Source of the DNA: Desulforudis sp.
GTDB lineage: Bacteria > Bacillota > Desulfotomaculia > Desulfotomaculales > Desulforudaceae
DNA length: 64,000 nucleotides
Direction: 5' to 3'
Assembly (NCBI GenBank): GCA_003604975.1
Contig: QZIR01000022.1
Span: 57,993-121,992 of the forward strand
A program made the translations under genes and the position numbers. The notes under the pieces were generated by a model. That model made no database searches. It was not told the origin of the DNA and worked only from the letters and a program-made list of their open reading frames with translations. Of this stretch, positions 15,856-23,734 are shown piece after piece; position 1 is the first letter of the stretch, and each line of letters starts with the position of its first letter.

Positions 15856-16455
15856 TTAGGCGTATTGTCGGTCTCCGGATGCTACAGCCAGTCTCCGGTC
15901 GCTAAAGGTCTTGGTCATGGTGATTTCCCATACTCGCTGGTACTCCTGAACATCATATTTGCTCATCAGTACCAAGCGAATGTCTCGTAGCGTGGTGTCC
16001 TTAAGTAGAAAGTCGCAGATGGTGGATAGAGCAACCTTTGCCTCTACATTGAGCGGGATACTCGGGAGCCCAGTCCCGAAGGAGGGCAGAGCCAGCGAGC
16101 ACACACCCAACTCATCGGCCTTGAGTAAGGCATTCCAATAGATCTGGCGGAGCAGTCTCTCCTCTTGGCGCTGAGCGCCTGTCCAGCTCGGACCCACTAC
16201 GTGAATGACGTGCCTGGTCTTCAGCTTCCCAGGTCCGGTGACTACTGCCTCCCCGACTGGGCACAGCCCGTGCCTGGCTGTGAAGTACCGGACCTCCTTG
16301 AGATATTCCATCCCTCCGGCCCGTCGTATCGCAGAATCTACCGGATCCTCTGAAACCAGGTTTTTGGATGTCGAAGTGACTATCGCATCGGTATCCTGCT
16401 GGCTGAGATCGCCGGAGAAGGCCTTGATCCGAATCCTGCCGACTGAAGCTTCCAT
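15856..16455 (-). CDS. Macro-domain protein with altered ADP-ribose loop
   Basis: 199 residues; a macro domain fills almost the whole protein. Recognisable: IKAFSGDLSQQDTDAIV at the first strand-loop, VIHVVGPSW in the middle, and SFGTGLPSIPLN as the second ligand loop. The usual catalytic Asn-Ala-Ala-Asn after DAIV is replaced by TSTSKN, and the Gly-rich GGGGV loop by SEDPV. So the fold is kept, but de-ADP-ribosylation by the MacroD mechanism is unlikely; it may bind another nucleotide. It is convergent with the degV gene and stands alone. Confidence 0.8.
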   Translation of the reverse strand: MEASVGRIRIKAFSGDLSQQDTDAIVTSTSKNLVSEDPVDSAIRRAGGMEYLKEVRYFTARHGLCPVGEAVVTGPGKLKTRHVIHVVGPSWTGAQRQEERLLRQIYWNALLKADELGVCSLALPSFGTGLPSIPLNVEAKVALSTICDFLLKDTTLRDIRLVLMSKYDVQEYQRVWEITMTKTFSDRRLAVASGDRQYA

Positions 16456-16624
16456 TTTCCCTCAACTCCCCTGGTAGTCTGGTAGATAGGATACCGGGTA
16501 CTTATAGTATAGCGATCAACGGACAAGCCGGTAAGGTACCCAAGGACCCGATTTTTCTAGGACCCAAGTCCGGTGCCAGGCTGGGACAAGTCCTACAATC
16601 GACACTCTTAAAGCTAAATAGCAA

Positions 16625-16647
16625 ACCCAGGCGTAACAGGCCTGGGT
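16625..16647 (-). terminator. Intrinsic terminator after the response-regulator gene
   Basis: Stem ACCCAGGC/GCCTGGGT (16625-16632 with 16640-16647). On the minus strand TTTGCTATTT follows. It lies about 40 bases beyond the response-regulator stop. Confidence 0.7.
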
Positions 16648-16685
16648 CTCCGCTAATCCGGTTACTCACCCTATTTGGGTCTCAT

Positions 16686-17339
16686 TTAAACATCGGCAAT
16701 CTTATGCTTGATGGCGTATAATACCGCCTGGGTTCGGTCGCTTACCCCGATCTTGTGGAAGATGTTTGTCAAGTGGTTCTTAACGGTCTTTTCACTGATA
16801 TACAGGGCGTTTGCTACAGCCCGGTTTGACTTGCCCTCAGCAACCATTCTCAGCACCTCCACCTCGCGCCTCGTCAGTCCGAGATGATGGAGCTCCTGAC
16901 CGGGCGGCTGGGACGAGAGCCGGCTGTACTCCTTAAGTATCCTGCTGACTAGAGACGGTGGGATGAAGGATTCTCCGTTCGCCACCCGTAGTATCGTCTC
17001 CGTCAACAGTTCAGGGCTGATATCCTTCAGCATGTAGCCGGAGACACCCGCCTTGACCATTTCAAAAAGGTACTCCTCCTGGTCATGAATCGTCAGGGCG
17101 ATCACCCTGATCTTCGGATGCTCCGCCTTGATCAAACGGCAAGTTTCAATACCGTTTTTCCCGGGCATATTGACATCCAGAAGCAAGATGTCGACCGGCC
17201 ATCGGTTTACGATTGACATCGCATCGTCTCCATTCGCCGCCTCGCCCACAACATTGATCCGTGGGTCAAGGGACAACACTTTTCGCAGCCCTTCCCTGAT
17301 CAAGGCATGGTCATCGACGATGACTACATTTACTCCCAT
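16686..17339 (-). CDS. NarL/DegU-family response regulator
   Basis: 217 residues. Receiver domain with acidic pocket VDDHALIREG and phospho-acceptor Asp55 in ILLLDVNMPGKNG, Thr in ALTIHD and Lys in MLKD. The C-terminal LuxR-type HTH is LTRREVEVLRMVAEGKSNRAVANALYISEKTVKNHLTNIF. It is paired with the histidine kinase 12 bases upstream. The combination, with a soluble DegS-like kinase, matches DegS/DegU organisation. Target genes are unknown; the upstream glycosyltransferase in the same run may belong to the same response. Confidence 0.93.
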   Translation of the reverse strand: MGVNVVIVDDHALIREGLRKVLSLDPRINVVGEAANGDDAMSIVNRWPVDILLLDVNMPGKNGIETCRLIKAEHPKIRVIALTIHDQEEYLFEMVKAGVSGYMLKDISPELLTETILRVANGESFIPPSLVSRILKEYSRLSSQPPGQELHHLGLTRREVEVLRMVAEGKSNRAVANALYISEKTVKNHLTNIFHKIGVSDRTQAVLYAIKHKIADV

Positions 17340-17351
17340 GCGCCGTCCCTC

Positions 17352-18485
17352 CTATTCATTAACCGGTGCTGTAACGCTGACACTTGTTCCCTCGCCGGGA
17401 TTCGAAGTGATCTTGATCTCCCCCTCCAGGAGCATCACCCGTTCCCGCATTCCAACCAGTCCGTATCGCTCCCCCTTGCTGTCCTCTAGAGTCTCATCCA
17501 CATTAAATCCGCACCCATCGTCCCGGATCAACAGGTTGATCCGGTGTTCCATTAGCTCTATCTGCACCACTACGTTCCCGGCCTGGGCATGTTTGGCCAC
17601 ATTATTGAGGCATTCCTGAATGATGCGAAACAGGGCAACCTCTAAGACCCGCGGGAGGCGATCGACGTTGCCGAACTCCACCAGGTCGATGTTCAGGTTG
17701 TGCTGTCCACGGAACTGCTCAATGTATTTCTTTACCGCCGGAACCAGGCCTAGATCGTCCAGTACCATCGGACGCAGGTCGAAGATAATCTTCCGGATAT
17801 CCTTGAGGCTGGCCCTTACAAGCCCCTGCAACATCGATAGCTCGTCCGGGATCTTTTCAGGGTCACGGTCGAATAAGCGGGAGCAGAACTCAGTACGCAG
17901 AACGAGGTTCGCCATCGACTGTGCAGGCCCGTCGTGTATCTCCCGGGCGATCCGCCGGCGCTCCTCTTCCATGGCCTCAATAATATGAAACCGCATCCTC
18001 TGGAATTGCATTACCTCGCCAAGACGCCCGCTAAGGTCGACCAGGTCACCTCGCAGGTAGTTCAGCACTACGCCTACTTGGGAGACCAGGGCCTCCGCCC
18101 GCTTCCGGGTGTTTTCAAGGCGTTTGAGGCTACGCTCCAGATGGTCTCGCCGGAACCGCAGGGTCTTCTCCTGCTCACGCAGCTTTACCAGCTTGATCTG
18201 TACGGTTTGGGCATTCTCATAACTGACCTTGATGTCCTCCTCCGTATATTGGGAGAAGTTACGGCTGACCTCCATCAACCGCAGGCGCGCCTTCCGGTCC
18301 AGGCCGGCTAAGCTGTCCACTTCTTTAATGATCTTCTGCGTGTCCTGGGCCACCTCTTGCAGCTCCAGCCTGACCCGCTCCACTTCTGTCTGGGCGTTAT
18401 CGGCGATCTCCAGGATCTGCTCCTTGCTGTTTTCGATAACCTGTACTGTCTCGTTGACTATTCGGTCAAGAACTTTTAAATCCAT
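17352..18485 (-). CDS. DegS-like cytoplasmic sensor histidine kinase
   Basis: 377 residues from ATG 18485; the open frame runs further up but overlaps the glycosyltransferase gene and is not homologous there. The N-terminal half (1 to about 170) is a long coiled coil like the DegS sensor domain, without membrane helices. HisKA_3 follows with the phospho-accepting His184 in AREIHDGPAQS, then an HATPase domain with NNVAKHAQA and RDDGCGF and GLVGMRERV. It should phosphorylate the response regulator just downstream. The input signal is not apparent; DegS-type kinases sense cytoplasmic or cell-surface cues indirectly. Confidence 0.92.
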   Translation of the reverse strand: MDLKVLDRIVNETVQVIENSKEQILEIADNAQTEVERVRLELQEVAQDTQKIIKEVDSLAGLDRKARLRLMEVSRNFSQYTEEDIKVSYENAQTVQIKLVKLREQEKTLRFRRDHLERSLKRLENTRKRAEALVSQVGVVLNYLRGDLVDLSGRLGEVMQFQRMRFHIIEAMEEERRRIAREIHDGPAQSMANLVLRTEFCSRLFDRDPEKIPDELSMLQGLVRASLKDIRKIIFDLRPMVLDDLGLVPAVKKYIEQFRGQHNLNIDLVEFGNVDRLPRVLEVALFRIIQECLNNVAKHAQAGNVVVQIELMEHRINLLIRDDGCGFNVDETLEDSKGERYGLVGMRERVMLLEGEIKITSNPGEGTSVSVTAPVNE

Positions 18486-18504
18486 CACGGTGTCGGTAGT
18501 CCCC

Positions 18505-19677
18505 CTATTGGGCTGAGTAGTTGGTTTTCCTTTTCCGTACCAGTAGTTCCTCGTATACGGAGACCAGCTCCTGAGCAGTAGCGCGTGAGGAGAGCTGTTC
18601 GGCGTTCCGGCGGGCATTATCGGCAAAGCCCCGTAACAGGTGGTCGTCGTGCAAGAGCCGTACAACCCGTTCCGCGAAGGCCTTCTCATCAGGCTCGACG
18701 AGGAAACCGTCTTGCCCATCGTTGACCATCTCCGCTACCCCAAAGGCTTTTACTGCTACCGAAGGCAGACCGGCAGCCTTGGCCTCACCGATGACCAGTC
18801 CCTGCGTCTCGGTAACCGATGGGAAGACAAAGAGATCCGACCCCGCACAGCAGTGGGCCACCTCGGATCCGGAAACCGGACCGGCAAACACAACCTGCTC
18901 GCTGATGCCCAGTTCCTGTGACAATGCCGCCAGACTCTCCGTTTCCGGACCTCCCCCGACTAAAACCAATCGTATCTTCATATTATCCATCTGGGTCAGG
19001 ACCTGTTGGTAAGATCGAAGCAAAAAGGCGAGGTTTTTCTCCAGTCCGATCCGTCCCACGAACAGTAGGACCTTCTCATCAGGGGCAATGTTGAAGCGTT
19101 CCCGGAACCACTCGGGATCGCCGTTCTGGAAGCTCTCCAGCTTGATTCCGGTTGGCAGTTTACGAATCGGAACATGCACACCAAGGTCGCGGATGTATTC
19201 CCCGATCACGTTTGTCGGAACCAACACCTGGTCACACCTGTTGCTGAACTGAACGCACAGGTGCTGGGTCACCTTACGGGTAAAGTTCTGGGCTAACGGG
19301 ATATAGTGGACGTAGTGGTCATACAGGGTATGGTAAGTAAACACCAGCGGCAGTCCGAGATCCCGTGCACTTCGGGCACCCATGCGACCCAGCATAAAGG
19401 GTGAGTGGACGTGGATCACGTCGATACTGAGCCGTCTTAGTGTCGCCTTGAGACGTAGCGAAATCGGAATGGCAATATTGAATTCCCGGTTAGTTGGCGA
19501 CGGTAGTGAGTAAAACCGGTACACGGTGTCCTCAGTTCCACTGGGGGGACCGTACCGGGGCGCAAAAATATGCACGCGGTGACCCAGCGCGTCCAGTTCT
19601 TCGCTGAAGGTCTCAATTGAGCGCACCACGCCGCTGGTATACGGTCGGTAGCTGTCGGTAAACACCGCGATCCGCAA
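18505..19677 (-). CDS. Glycosyltransferase family 4 (diacylglycerol glucosyltransferase-like)
   Basis: 390 residues with GT-B fold. N-terminal FTDSYRPYTSGVVRSIETF and HVHSPFMLGRMG; C-terminal donor-binding domain with VGRIGLEKNL, and SDLFVFPSVTETQGLVIGEAKAAGLP with the conserved Glu pair. The start resembles enzymes that glucosylate diacylglycerol or phosphatidylinositol-type acceptors, so a glycolipid role is plausible but not proven. Its stop is 20 bases from the kinase start, so kinase and regulator are probably on the same transcript. Confidence 0.87.
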   Translation of the reverse strand: MRIAVFTDSYRPYTSGVVRSIETFSEELDALGHRVHIFAPRYGPPSGTEDTVYRFYSLPSPTNREFNIAIPISLRLKATLRRLSIDVIHVHSPFMLGRMGARSARDLGLPLVFTYHTLYDHYVHYIPLAQNFTRKVTQHLCVQFSNRCDQVLVPTNVIGEYIRDLGVHVPIRKLPTGIKLESFQNGDPEWFRERFNIAPDEKVLLFVGRIGLEKNLAFLLRSYQQVLTQMDNMKIRLVLVGGGPETESLAALSQELGISEQVVFAGPVSGSEVAHCCAGSDLFVFPSVTETQGLVIGEAKAAGLPSVAVKAFGVAEMVNDGQDGFLVEPDEKAFAERVVRLLHDDHLLRGFADNARRNAEQLSSRATAQELVSVYEELLVRKRKTNYSAQ

Positions 19678-19786
19678 ACCGGCATTCCTCCTTCGGATAC
19701 CACATAGTATTTTCTACGGATCACCATATATTCCTGCACGGCTGGTCCCGGTCCGGAGTCCGAGCGGTGGTCATGGATAAAGAACA

Positions 19787-19806
19787 GGAGTGGCCGCAGC
19801 CACTCC
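19787..19806 (-). terminator. Intrinsic terminator after the Yip1 gene
   Basis: Perfect 8-bp stem GGAGTGGC/GCCACTCC (19787-19794 with 19799-19806), 4-base loop. On the minus strand TGTTCTTTATCC follows. It lies about 30 bases beyond the Yip1 stop. Confidence 0.7.
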
Positions 19807-19837
19807 CTGATCAATCAGGTTTACGCCAACACGGTTC

Positions 19838-20560
19838 CTATTTTCCGGGTAGCATAGCCGTAAAGGCGCCCATAAACGTGAAGACCACCCAGATTCCCAT
19901 TAGAAAGACCCCTGTTTTACGGAAGGACACTTTAAGAGCCTGTGCACCGCCATAGGCCGTGAGCAGAATCGCCCACACCGTGAACGGATTGATCCGGTCC
20001 AGTAGGAGGAACTGCGCCCCCTGCCCTAGATCCGGGAACAGGCGGGCCAGACTGAACGTAGCCGCCTGGAGCTGCTGGATGTCGGCCGTCAGCCGTAGCA
20101 GCGAATCGACGGTCAGGCCCAGAATATGCGGCACAAAACCGAAGACCGTGACCGCAAACAGGGTACCCATAGTCACCTTAGAACCGGCAAAGTTCCCAAA
20201 GACCCTGAGCAGGACCGTATATAGAAGAAATAGAGCCAGCGGCCCTAATACAGCCGTGATTAACGGCTGCGAGGCCAGAACCGAAGGGCTCATGGCGTAA
20301 AAGGCCTCAATCTGGGCCGGGCTAAGTTCCAGAGCCATGGGGCCGTACTCTACGGACCAGTGCATGTGTTCGATGAACTTGGGAATCACCAGGGCTGTGA
20401 AGAAGACATTTACCCCAATGAGCACAAACAGGGCCGATTTGTAGGTAGGATGTTCGATTACATCACGGAACACTTCCCGTGGTCTGATCAATACCCCAAT
20501 AATCCGCTGCAGCGTACCAAGCCTGGGAGCCGGGACCGTGTCCGGTGCCGTCTTGGCCAT
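19838..20560 (-). CDS. Yip1-domain membrane protein
   Basis: 240 residues. A short cytoplasmic N-terminus leads into IIGVLIRPREVFRDV, a typical Yip1 entry motif (Pro-x-x-Phe preceding helix 1). About five membrane helices follow, with starts near residues 42, 98, 128, 183 and 212. The family is widespread in bacteria with no firm function. It lies 45 bases downstream of acylphosphatase and may be read through from it. Confidence 0.82.
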   Translation of the reverse strand: MAKTAPDTVPAPRLGTLQRIIGVLIRPREVFRDVIEHPTYKSALFVLIGVNVFFTALVIPKFIEHMHWSVEYGPMALELSPAQIEAFYAMSPSVLASQPLITAVLGPLALFLLYTVLLRVFGNFAGSKVTMGTLFAVTVFGFVPHILGLTVDSLLRLTADIQQLQAATFSLARLFPDLGQGAQFLLLDRINPFTVWAILLTAYGGAQALKVSFRKTGVFLMGIWVVFTFMGAFTAMLPGK

Positions 20561-20605
20561 AGAAAAACTCCTTCGACAGAGAAATTGCAGGGTTCACCTG
20601 CCAGT

Positions 20606-20881
20606 TTACCTTTTTACGGAGAACCCGTCAAACTCGCCAGTTGGATCAGACCATTCTTCCTCTACTCCGTTCACTGCTGCCCAGGACGTGCCCTGTCGAC
20701 ACCATTCAATCAGCGATCGGAGTGCTTGCTCTTTCCCCTCGGCTACCGCCTCCACCCGTCCGTCGGGCAGATTACGTACCCAGCCGGCGACACCGAGTGG
20801 TCGCGCGGCACTAACCATGGAGTTGCGATAATTCACTCCCTGAACATGCCCGCTGATTAACAGGTAAACCCGCCGTACCAT
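20606..20881 (-). CDS. acyP: Acylphosphatase
   Basis: 91 residues, the standard length. The phosphate-binding loop GHVQGVNYR carries catalytic Arg19, and Asn37 of GWVRNLPDG orients the water. It hydrolyses carboxyl-phosphate bonds of small acyl phosphates. The usual Gly-Phe/Tyr-Arg is Asn-Tyr-Arg here. The start overlaps the stop of the FmdE-like gene (ATGA), so translation is coupled. The HypF hydrogenase-maturation protein also contains an acylphosphatase domain, and an Ech-like operon lies next door, but I see no other evidence for a maturation role. Confidence 0.92.
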   Translation of the reverse strand: MVRRVYLLISGHVQGVNYRNSMVSAARPLGVAGWVRNLPDGRVEAVAEGKEQALRSLIEWCRQGTSWAAVNGVEEEWSDPTGEFDGFSVKR

Positions 20882-21489
20882 CAGCCGTCAACTCCAGCCG
20901 CAAGCTCATTCAGGCACGGAAGGCAGACAACCTGTCCCTTGGCCAGGCGTGCCCGGCTTTCCATAACCCCTTCACCACAGCGGTTGCAGCAAAGCGTGGC
21001 AAGAACACGAGGACGGGCCGGCATTTCGATCCGAGGCCTGGTGATCGCCAGGAGCTCATCCTCAGGCATTTCCATCAGCCGGTCGGCGATTGCTTCTCGT
21101 TTCCTGGTCAGAGCCCGCTCGTTCTCAGATGAGGGCTCTTTGAGATAGGCTTCTCTCAACTGCTCCAGTTCAGCAGTGAATCCAAGAGCCTCAAAGCGGA
21201 CCACAACCCGGACGGAATCGCCGGTATCCCGCTGAATAAACGAATAGACGTGCTTCCCGTGATCGCGCAGCTCCAGGTTTCCCTTCCCTGCGGTACAGCC
21301 GGTCACCACTTGGACAGCGTCGACCCCACAAGCGTGGTTTTCTACAACGGCAACGAGGTCAGCAGCGCCAACGCTATCGACGCGGAGTTCCCGGAGGCCA
21401 ACCTCGGCCGCCCGGAAACCGATGACCAGACCTGGACACACATGTCCGTGGAATTCCAGGGTTTTTTCCCATGGTGTCTGCATGCACAC
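20881..21489 (-). CDS. FmdE-family protein with C-terminal zinc ribbon
   Basis: 202 residues. The N-terminal FmdE domain has FHGHVCPGLVIGFRA and ENHACGVDAVQVVTGCTAGKGNL, whose His and Cys bind a metal. Near the C-terminus CCNRCG...VCLPC forms a zinc ribbon. FmdE was named for a subunit associated with formylmethanofuran dehydrogenase, but many bacterial copies occur without that enzyme and are thought to handle metal or molybdopterin. The start is GTG 21489 or ATG 21483; both have acceptable ribosome sites. Coupled to acylphosphatase; a palindrome lies just upstream. Confidence 0.87.
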   Translation of the reverse strand: MCMQTPWEKTLEFHGHVCPGLVIGFRAAEVGLRELRVDSVGAADLVAVVENHACGVDAVQVVTGCTAGKGNLELRDHGKHVYSFIQRDTGDSVRVVVRFEALGFTAELEQLREAYLKEPSSENERALTRKREAIADRLMEMPEDELLAITRPRIEMPARPRVLATLCCNRCGEGVMESRARLAKGQVVCLPCLNELAAGVDG

Positions 21490-21516
21490 CTTTCATCACC
21501 TGCCTGATCTTAATCG

Positions 21517-21536
21517 TACTATCTTTATCGATAGTA
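21517..21536 (-). promoter_or_regulatory. Palindromic operator candidate before the fmdE-acyP genes
   Basis: Perfect inverted repeat TACTATC-N6-GATAGTA, 28 bases before the first possible start codon. No T-run follows, so it looks like a regulator site rather than a terminator. The regulator is unknown. Confidence 0.5.
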
Positions 21537-21602
21537 ACCTAATTCGGTTCGGCCTGTCCAATTCCTGCCCTCGAGTACCACGGACAGACCCAGGAATACC
21601 CA

Positions 21603-21644
21603 TAAAAATCGAAGCGGTGGACGGAGACTTACTCCCCGTCCACC
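21603..21644 (-). terminator. Intrinsic terminator after the Ech-like operon
   Basis: 9-bp stem GGTGGACGG/CCGTCCACC (21616-21624 with 21636-21644). On the minus strand a T-run (21604-21608) follows after a short gap. It lies 50 bases beyond the stop of the hydrogenase large subunit and closes the operon. Confidence 0.75.
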
Positions 21645-21692
21645 CCAGACTAACGCCTTTTGTGAACTACCCAGATCTTTGTAAGATGATAT

Positions 21693-22769
21693 TTAACGCT
21701 CCGCGCAAGCGATACAGGGGTCAATGGACAATACAATTACCGGAACATCAGCCAATTCACAACCGGGCAGCATTGTTAACAGCGGTACGATGTTCTGGAA
21801 GGTCGGGGTGCGGATTTTCAACCGTTCCAGATAAGCGGTGCCATTGCCCCTGGCATAGTAAATAACTTCCCCACGCGGCTGTTCCGTACACATCACGGCT
21901 TCGCCGTCAGGGAACCCTTTCACCTTGACGGAGATTTCACCGGAGGGCAGGCTGTCTAGGACTTTCAGCACCAGCTCATACGAAGCGGTGACCTCACGAG
22001 CCCGGCAGAGCATACGGGCGTAGCTGTCGCCGCCCGACTCCACAACCGCCTTAAACTCCAGCTCACCGTAGACACCGTAACCGCTGGAACGTGTATCCGA
22101 ATCCCAGCCGCTCCCGCGGAGGGTAGGCCCGACCGCCCCGAGTTTCCACGCCTGGTCGTGTGGCAATACGCCCTTTCCGACAGTGCGTATCTTGATTGTA
22201 TAGTCCTTCCGCAAGACGGGGATGATCGCGTCCCATTCCTGCTTGAACATGCGCAGAATCTCACGCACACGGGAGATCAGATCGACGTTCAGATCCCGGC
22301 GCACCCCGCCAACCACCGAAGCAGACTGAATCACCCGCTGACCGGAGGTTATCTCCAGGATGTCCAAGACTCTCTCTCGTGCCCGCCAGCACTGCATAAA
22401 GAGGCTCTCAAAACCGAACGAATCGGCTACCAGTCCCAACCAGAGCAGGTGCGAATGCATCCTGGACAGCTCGCTCCAGAACACCCGCAGGTAATCAGCC
22501 CGAGGCGGGATCTGGATATCCATCATCTTCTCAATAACCTGGCAGTACGTGGCGCCGTGGATAAAGCTGCAGATGCCGCATACCCGTTCACAGAGAAACA
22601 CGTTGTTCGGGAATGGGTTCTTTTCGGCCGCCCGTTCAATCCCCCGGTGCATATATCCAATCACCGGCAAGACTTCGACCACCTTCTCGTCTTCACAGGT
22701 CAGCTGCAACTGAATGGCCTCTGGGAGTACGGGGTGCTGCGGTCCGAACGGGAATGTTACTCGAGGCAT
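21693..22769 (-). CDS. echE: Ech-like energy-converting [NiFe] hydrogenase, large catalytic subunit
   Basis: 358 residues. All four nickel ligands are present: Cys64 and Cys67 in CERVCGICSF and Cys352 and Cys355 in DPCIACAER. This marks a true hydrogenase, not a complex I NuoD, which lacks them. The protein stops right after the second motif, as in Ech-type enzymes, so no C-terminal peptide needs removal during maturation. It should reduce protons or oxidise H2 coupled to ion translocation by the membrane arm. It is the last of five genes; separate 60-base gap to echD. No hydrogenase accessory (hyp) genes are in the window. Confidence 0.92.
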   Translation of the reverse strand: MPRVTFPFGPQHPVLPEAIQLQLTCEDEKVVEVLPVIGYMHRGIERAAEKNPFPNNVFLCERVCGICSFIHGATYCQVIEKMMDIQIPPRADYLRVFWSELSRMHSHLLWLGLVADSFGFESLFMQCWRARERVLDILEITSGQRVIQSASVVGGVRRDLNVDLISRVREILRMFKQEWDAIIPVLRKDYTIKIRTVGKGVLPHDQAWKLGAVGPTLRGSGWDSDTRSSGYGVYGELEFKAVVESGGDSYARMLCRAREVTASYELVLKVLDSLPSGEISVKVKGFPDGEAVMCTEQPRGEVIYYARGNGTAYLERLKIRTPTFQNIVPLLTMLPGCELADVPVIVLSIDPCIACAER

Positions 22770-22832
22770 GGTTATTCTCCTTCCGTCTGCGGATGCAACT
22801 CAAATGGCACACAAATAGCTATACTAGAAATT

Positions 22833-23183
22833 CTAGGTATCCGAACACTTGAGCATGGGCGCCTTCGGGCTGTTCCCGGCGAGGAGCATACCACCCTTGA
22901 AATCGATGGCAATATTGGTAATGTTAATCCCGAAGAACTCCCGCATCTCATTCTCGATCAACGCCGCATTCAAGGTCAGGTTCGAAATACTGGGCAGTTC
23001 TTCTCCCTTATCAATCCTGATTCGTAGGTTGATCAGTTCCAGGTCCTTGTTAAAGTGATAAATGACCTCAAACTGATCCCCCAGATCAAGGCAGGTCGCC
23101 GTGGCAATGCGCGCGCCTTCCTCCAGGAGCGCCTCGACGCGTTCCGGAAGATCGGTCTTGGACAGTTCAATGCTGTTCAGCAC
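22833..23183 (-). CDS. echD: Ech-like hydrogenase subunit D (NuoC-like)
   Basis: 116 residues related to the 30-kDa NuoC/EchD family: VIYHFNKDLELINLRIRI and then ENEMREFFGINITNI, matching the conserved E-REFFG motif. It bridges the hydrogenase core to the membrane arm. The start is GTG 23183 with GGGGTG upstream, 7 bases after echC. The C-terminus (LAGNSPKAPMLKC) is short. Shortness is usual for EchD compared with NuoC. Confidence 0.87.
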   Translation of the reverse strand: MLNSIELSKTDLPERVEALLEEGARIATATCLDLGDQFEVIYHFNKDLELINLRIRIDKGEELPSISNLTLNAALIENEMREFFGINITNIAIDFKGGMLLAGNSPKAPMLKCSDT

Positions 23184-23190
23184 TTAAGTA

Positions 23191-23631
23191 TCACCCCACT
23201 TTAGTCCTCTTCTTCAGATTGAGTTTATCCAGAGCCAGTACGACTCCGTCAATAATGGCCTCTGGTCTTACCGCACAGCCAGGGATGTATACATCAACCG
23301 GAATCACCTTGTCAATGCCTCCGAGAGTGTTGTAACAGTTGTGAAAGACCCCTCCCGAAGAGGCACATGTGCCCACAGCCATAACCACCTTCGGGTTCGG
23401 TATCTGGTCATAGAGGGTTTTCAAGACCCGGGCATTGCGATTGTTCACGGGACCGGTAACCACCAGGATATCCGCGTGCTTAGGGTTACCGATATTCAAC
23501 ATGCCGAACCGCTCAACATCATAAAGAGGCGTGAGACAGGCGAGGATCTCAATGTCACACCCGTTGCAGCCTCCACAGCAGTAGTGGACAATCCACGGCG
23601 ACTTAACCCTGGACCTCGTAATCAGTCCCAT
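23191..23631 (-). CDS. echC: Ech-like hydrogenase small subunit (NuoB-like)
   Basis: 146 residues from ATG 23631, chosen over the longer frame because GGGAGAG lies 8 bases upstream. It carries the proximal [4Fe-4S] cluster ligands: the CCGGCNGCD motif near residues 18-25, Cys in VGTCASSGG and Cys in IPGCAVRPEAI. It passes electrons between the NiFe site and the ferredoxin side. Length and motifs match EchC/HycG/NuoB. Confidence 0.92.
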   Translation of the reverse strand: MGLITRSRVKSPWIVHYCCGGCNGCDIEILACLTPLYDVERFGMLNIGNPKHADILVVTGPVNNRNARVLKTLYDQIPNPKVVMAVGTCASSGGVFHNCYNTLGGIDKVIPVDVYIPGCAVRPEAIIDGVVLALDKLNLKKRTKVG

Positions 23632-23734
23632 CACTAACAGCTCTCCCTTCAAGGAAACCCTTTTAACCAATCCCTACCTATGAAGGCAGGGCCCTCAAAT
23701 CTTTACCTAATCGGTTCTCCGCAGGTGGCATGGA

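Noticed and set aside
16549..16600. Short GGAC...GTCC repeats between the macro-domain gene and the response regulator as a repeat element
   Set aside because: Two short inverted motifs share GGACTTG with a segment near 1015, but the similarity is about 11 bases and could be chance; no T-run or consistent structure.
18486..18719. N-terminal extension of the sensor kinase
   Set aside because: It overlaps the glycosyltransferase coding sequence in another frame and has no homologous features; the DegS-like coiled coil starts at ATG 18485.
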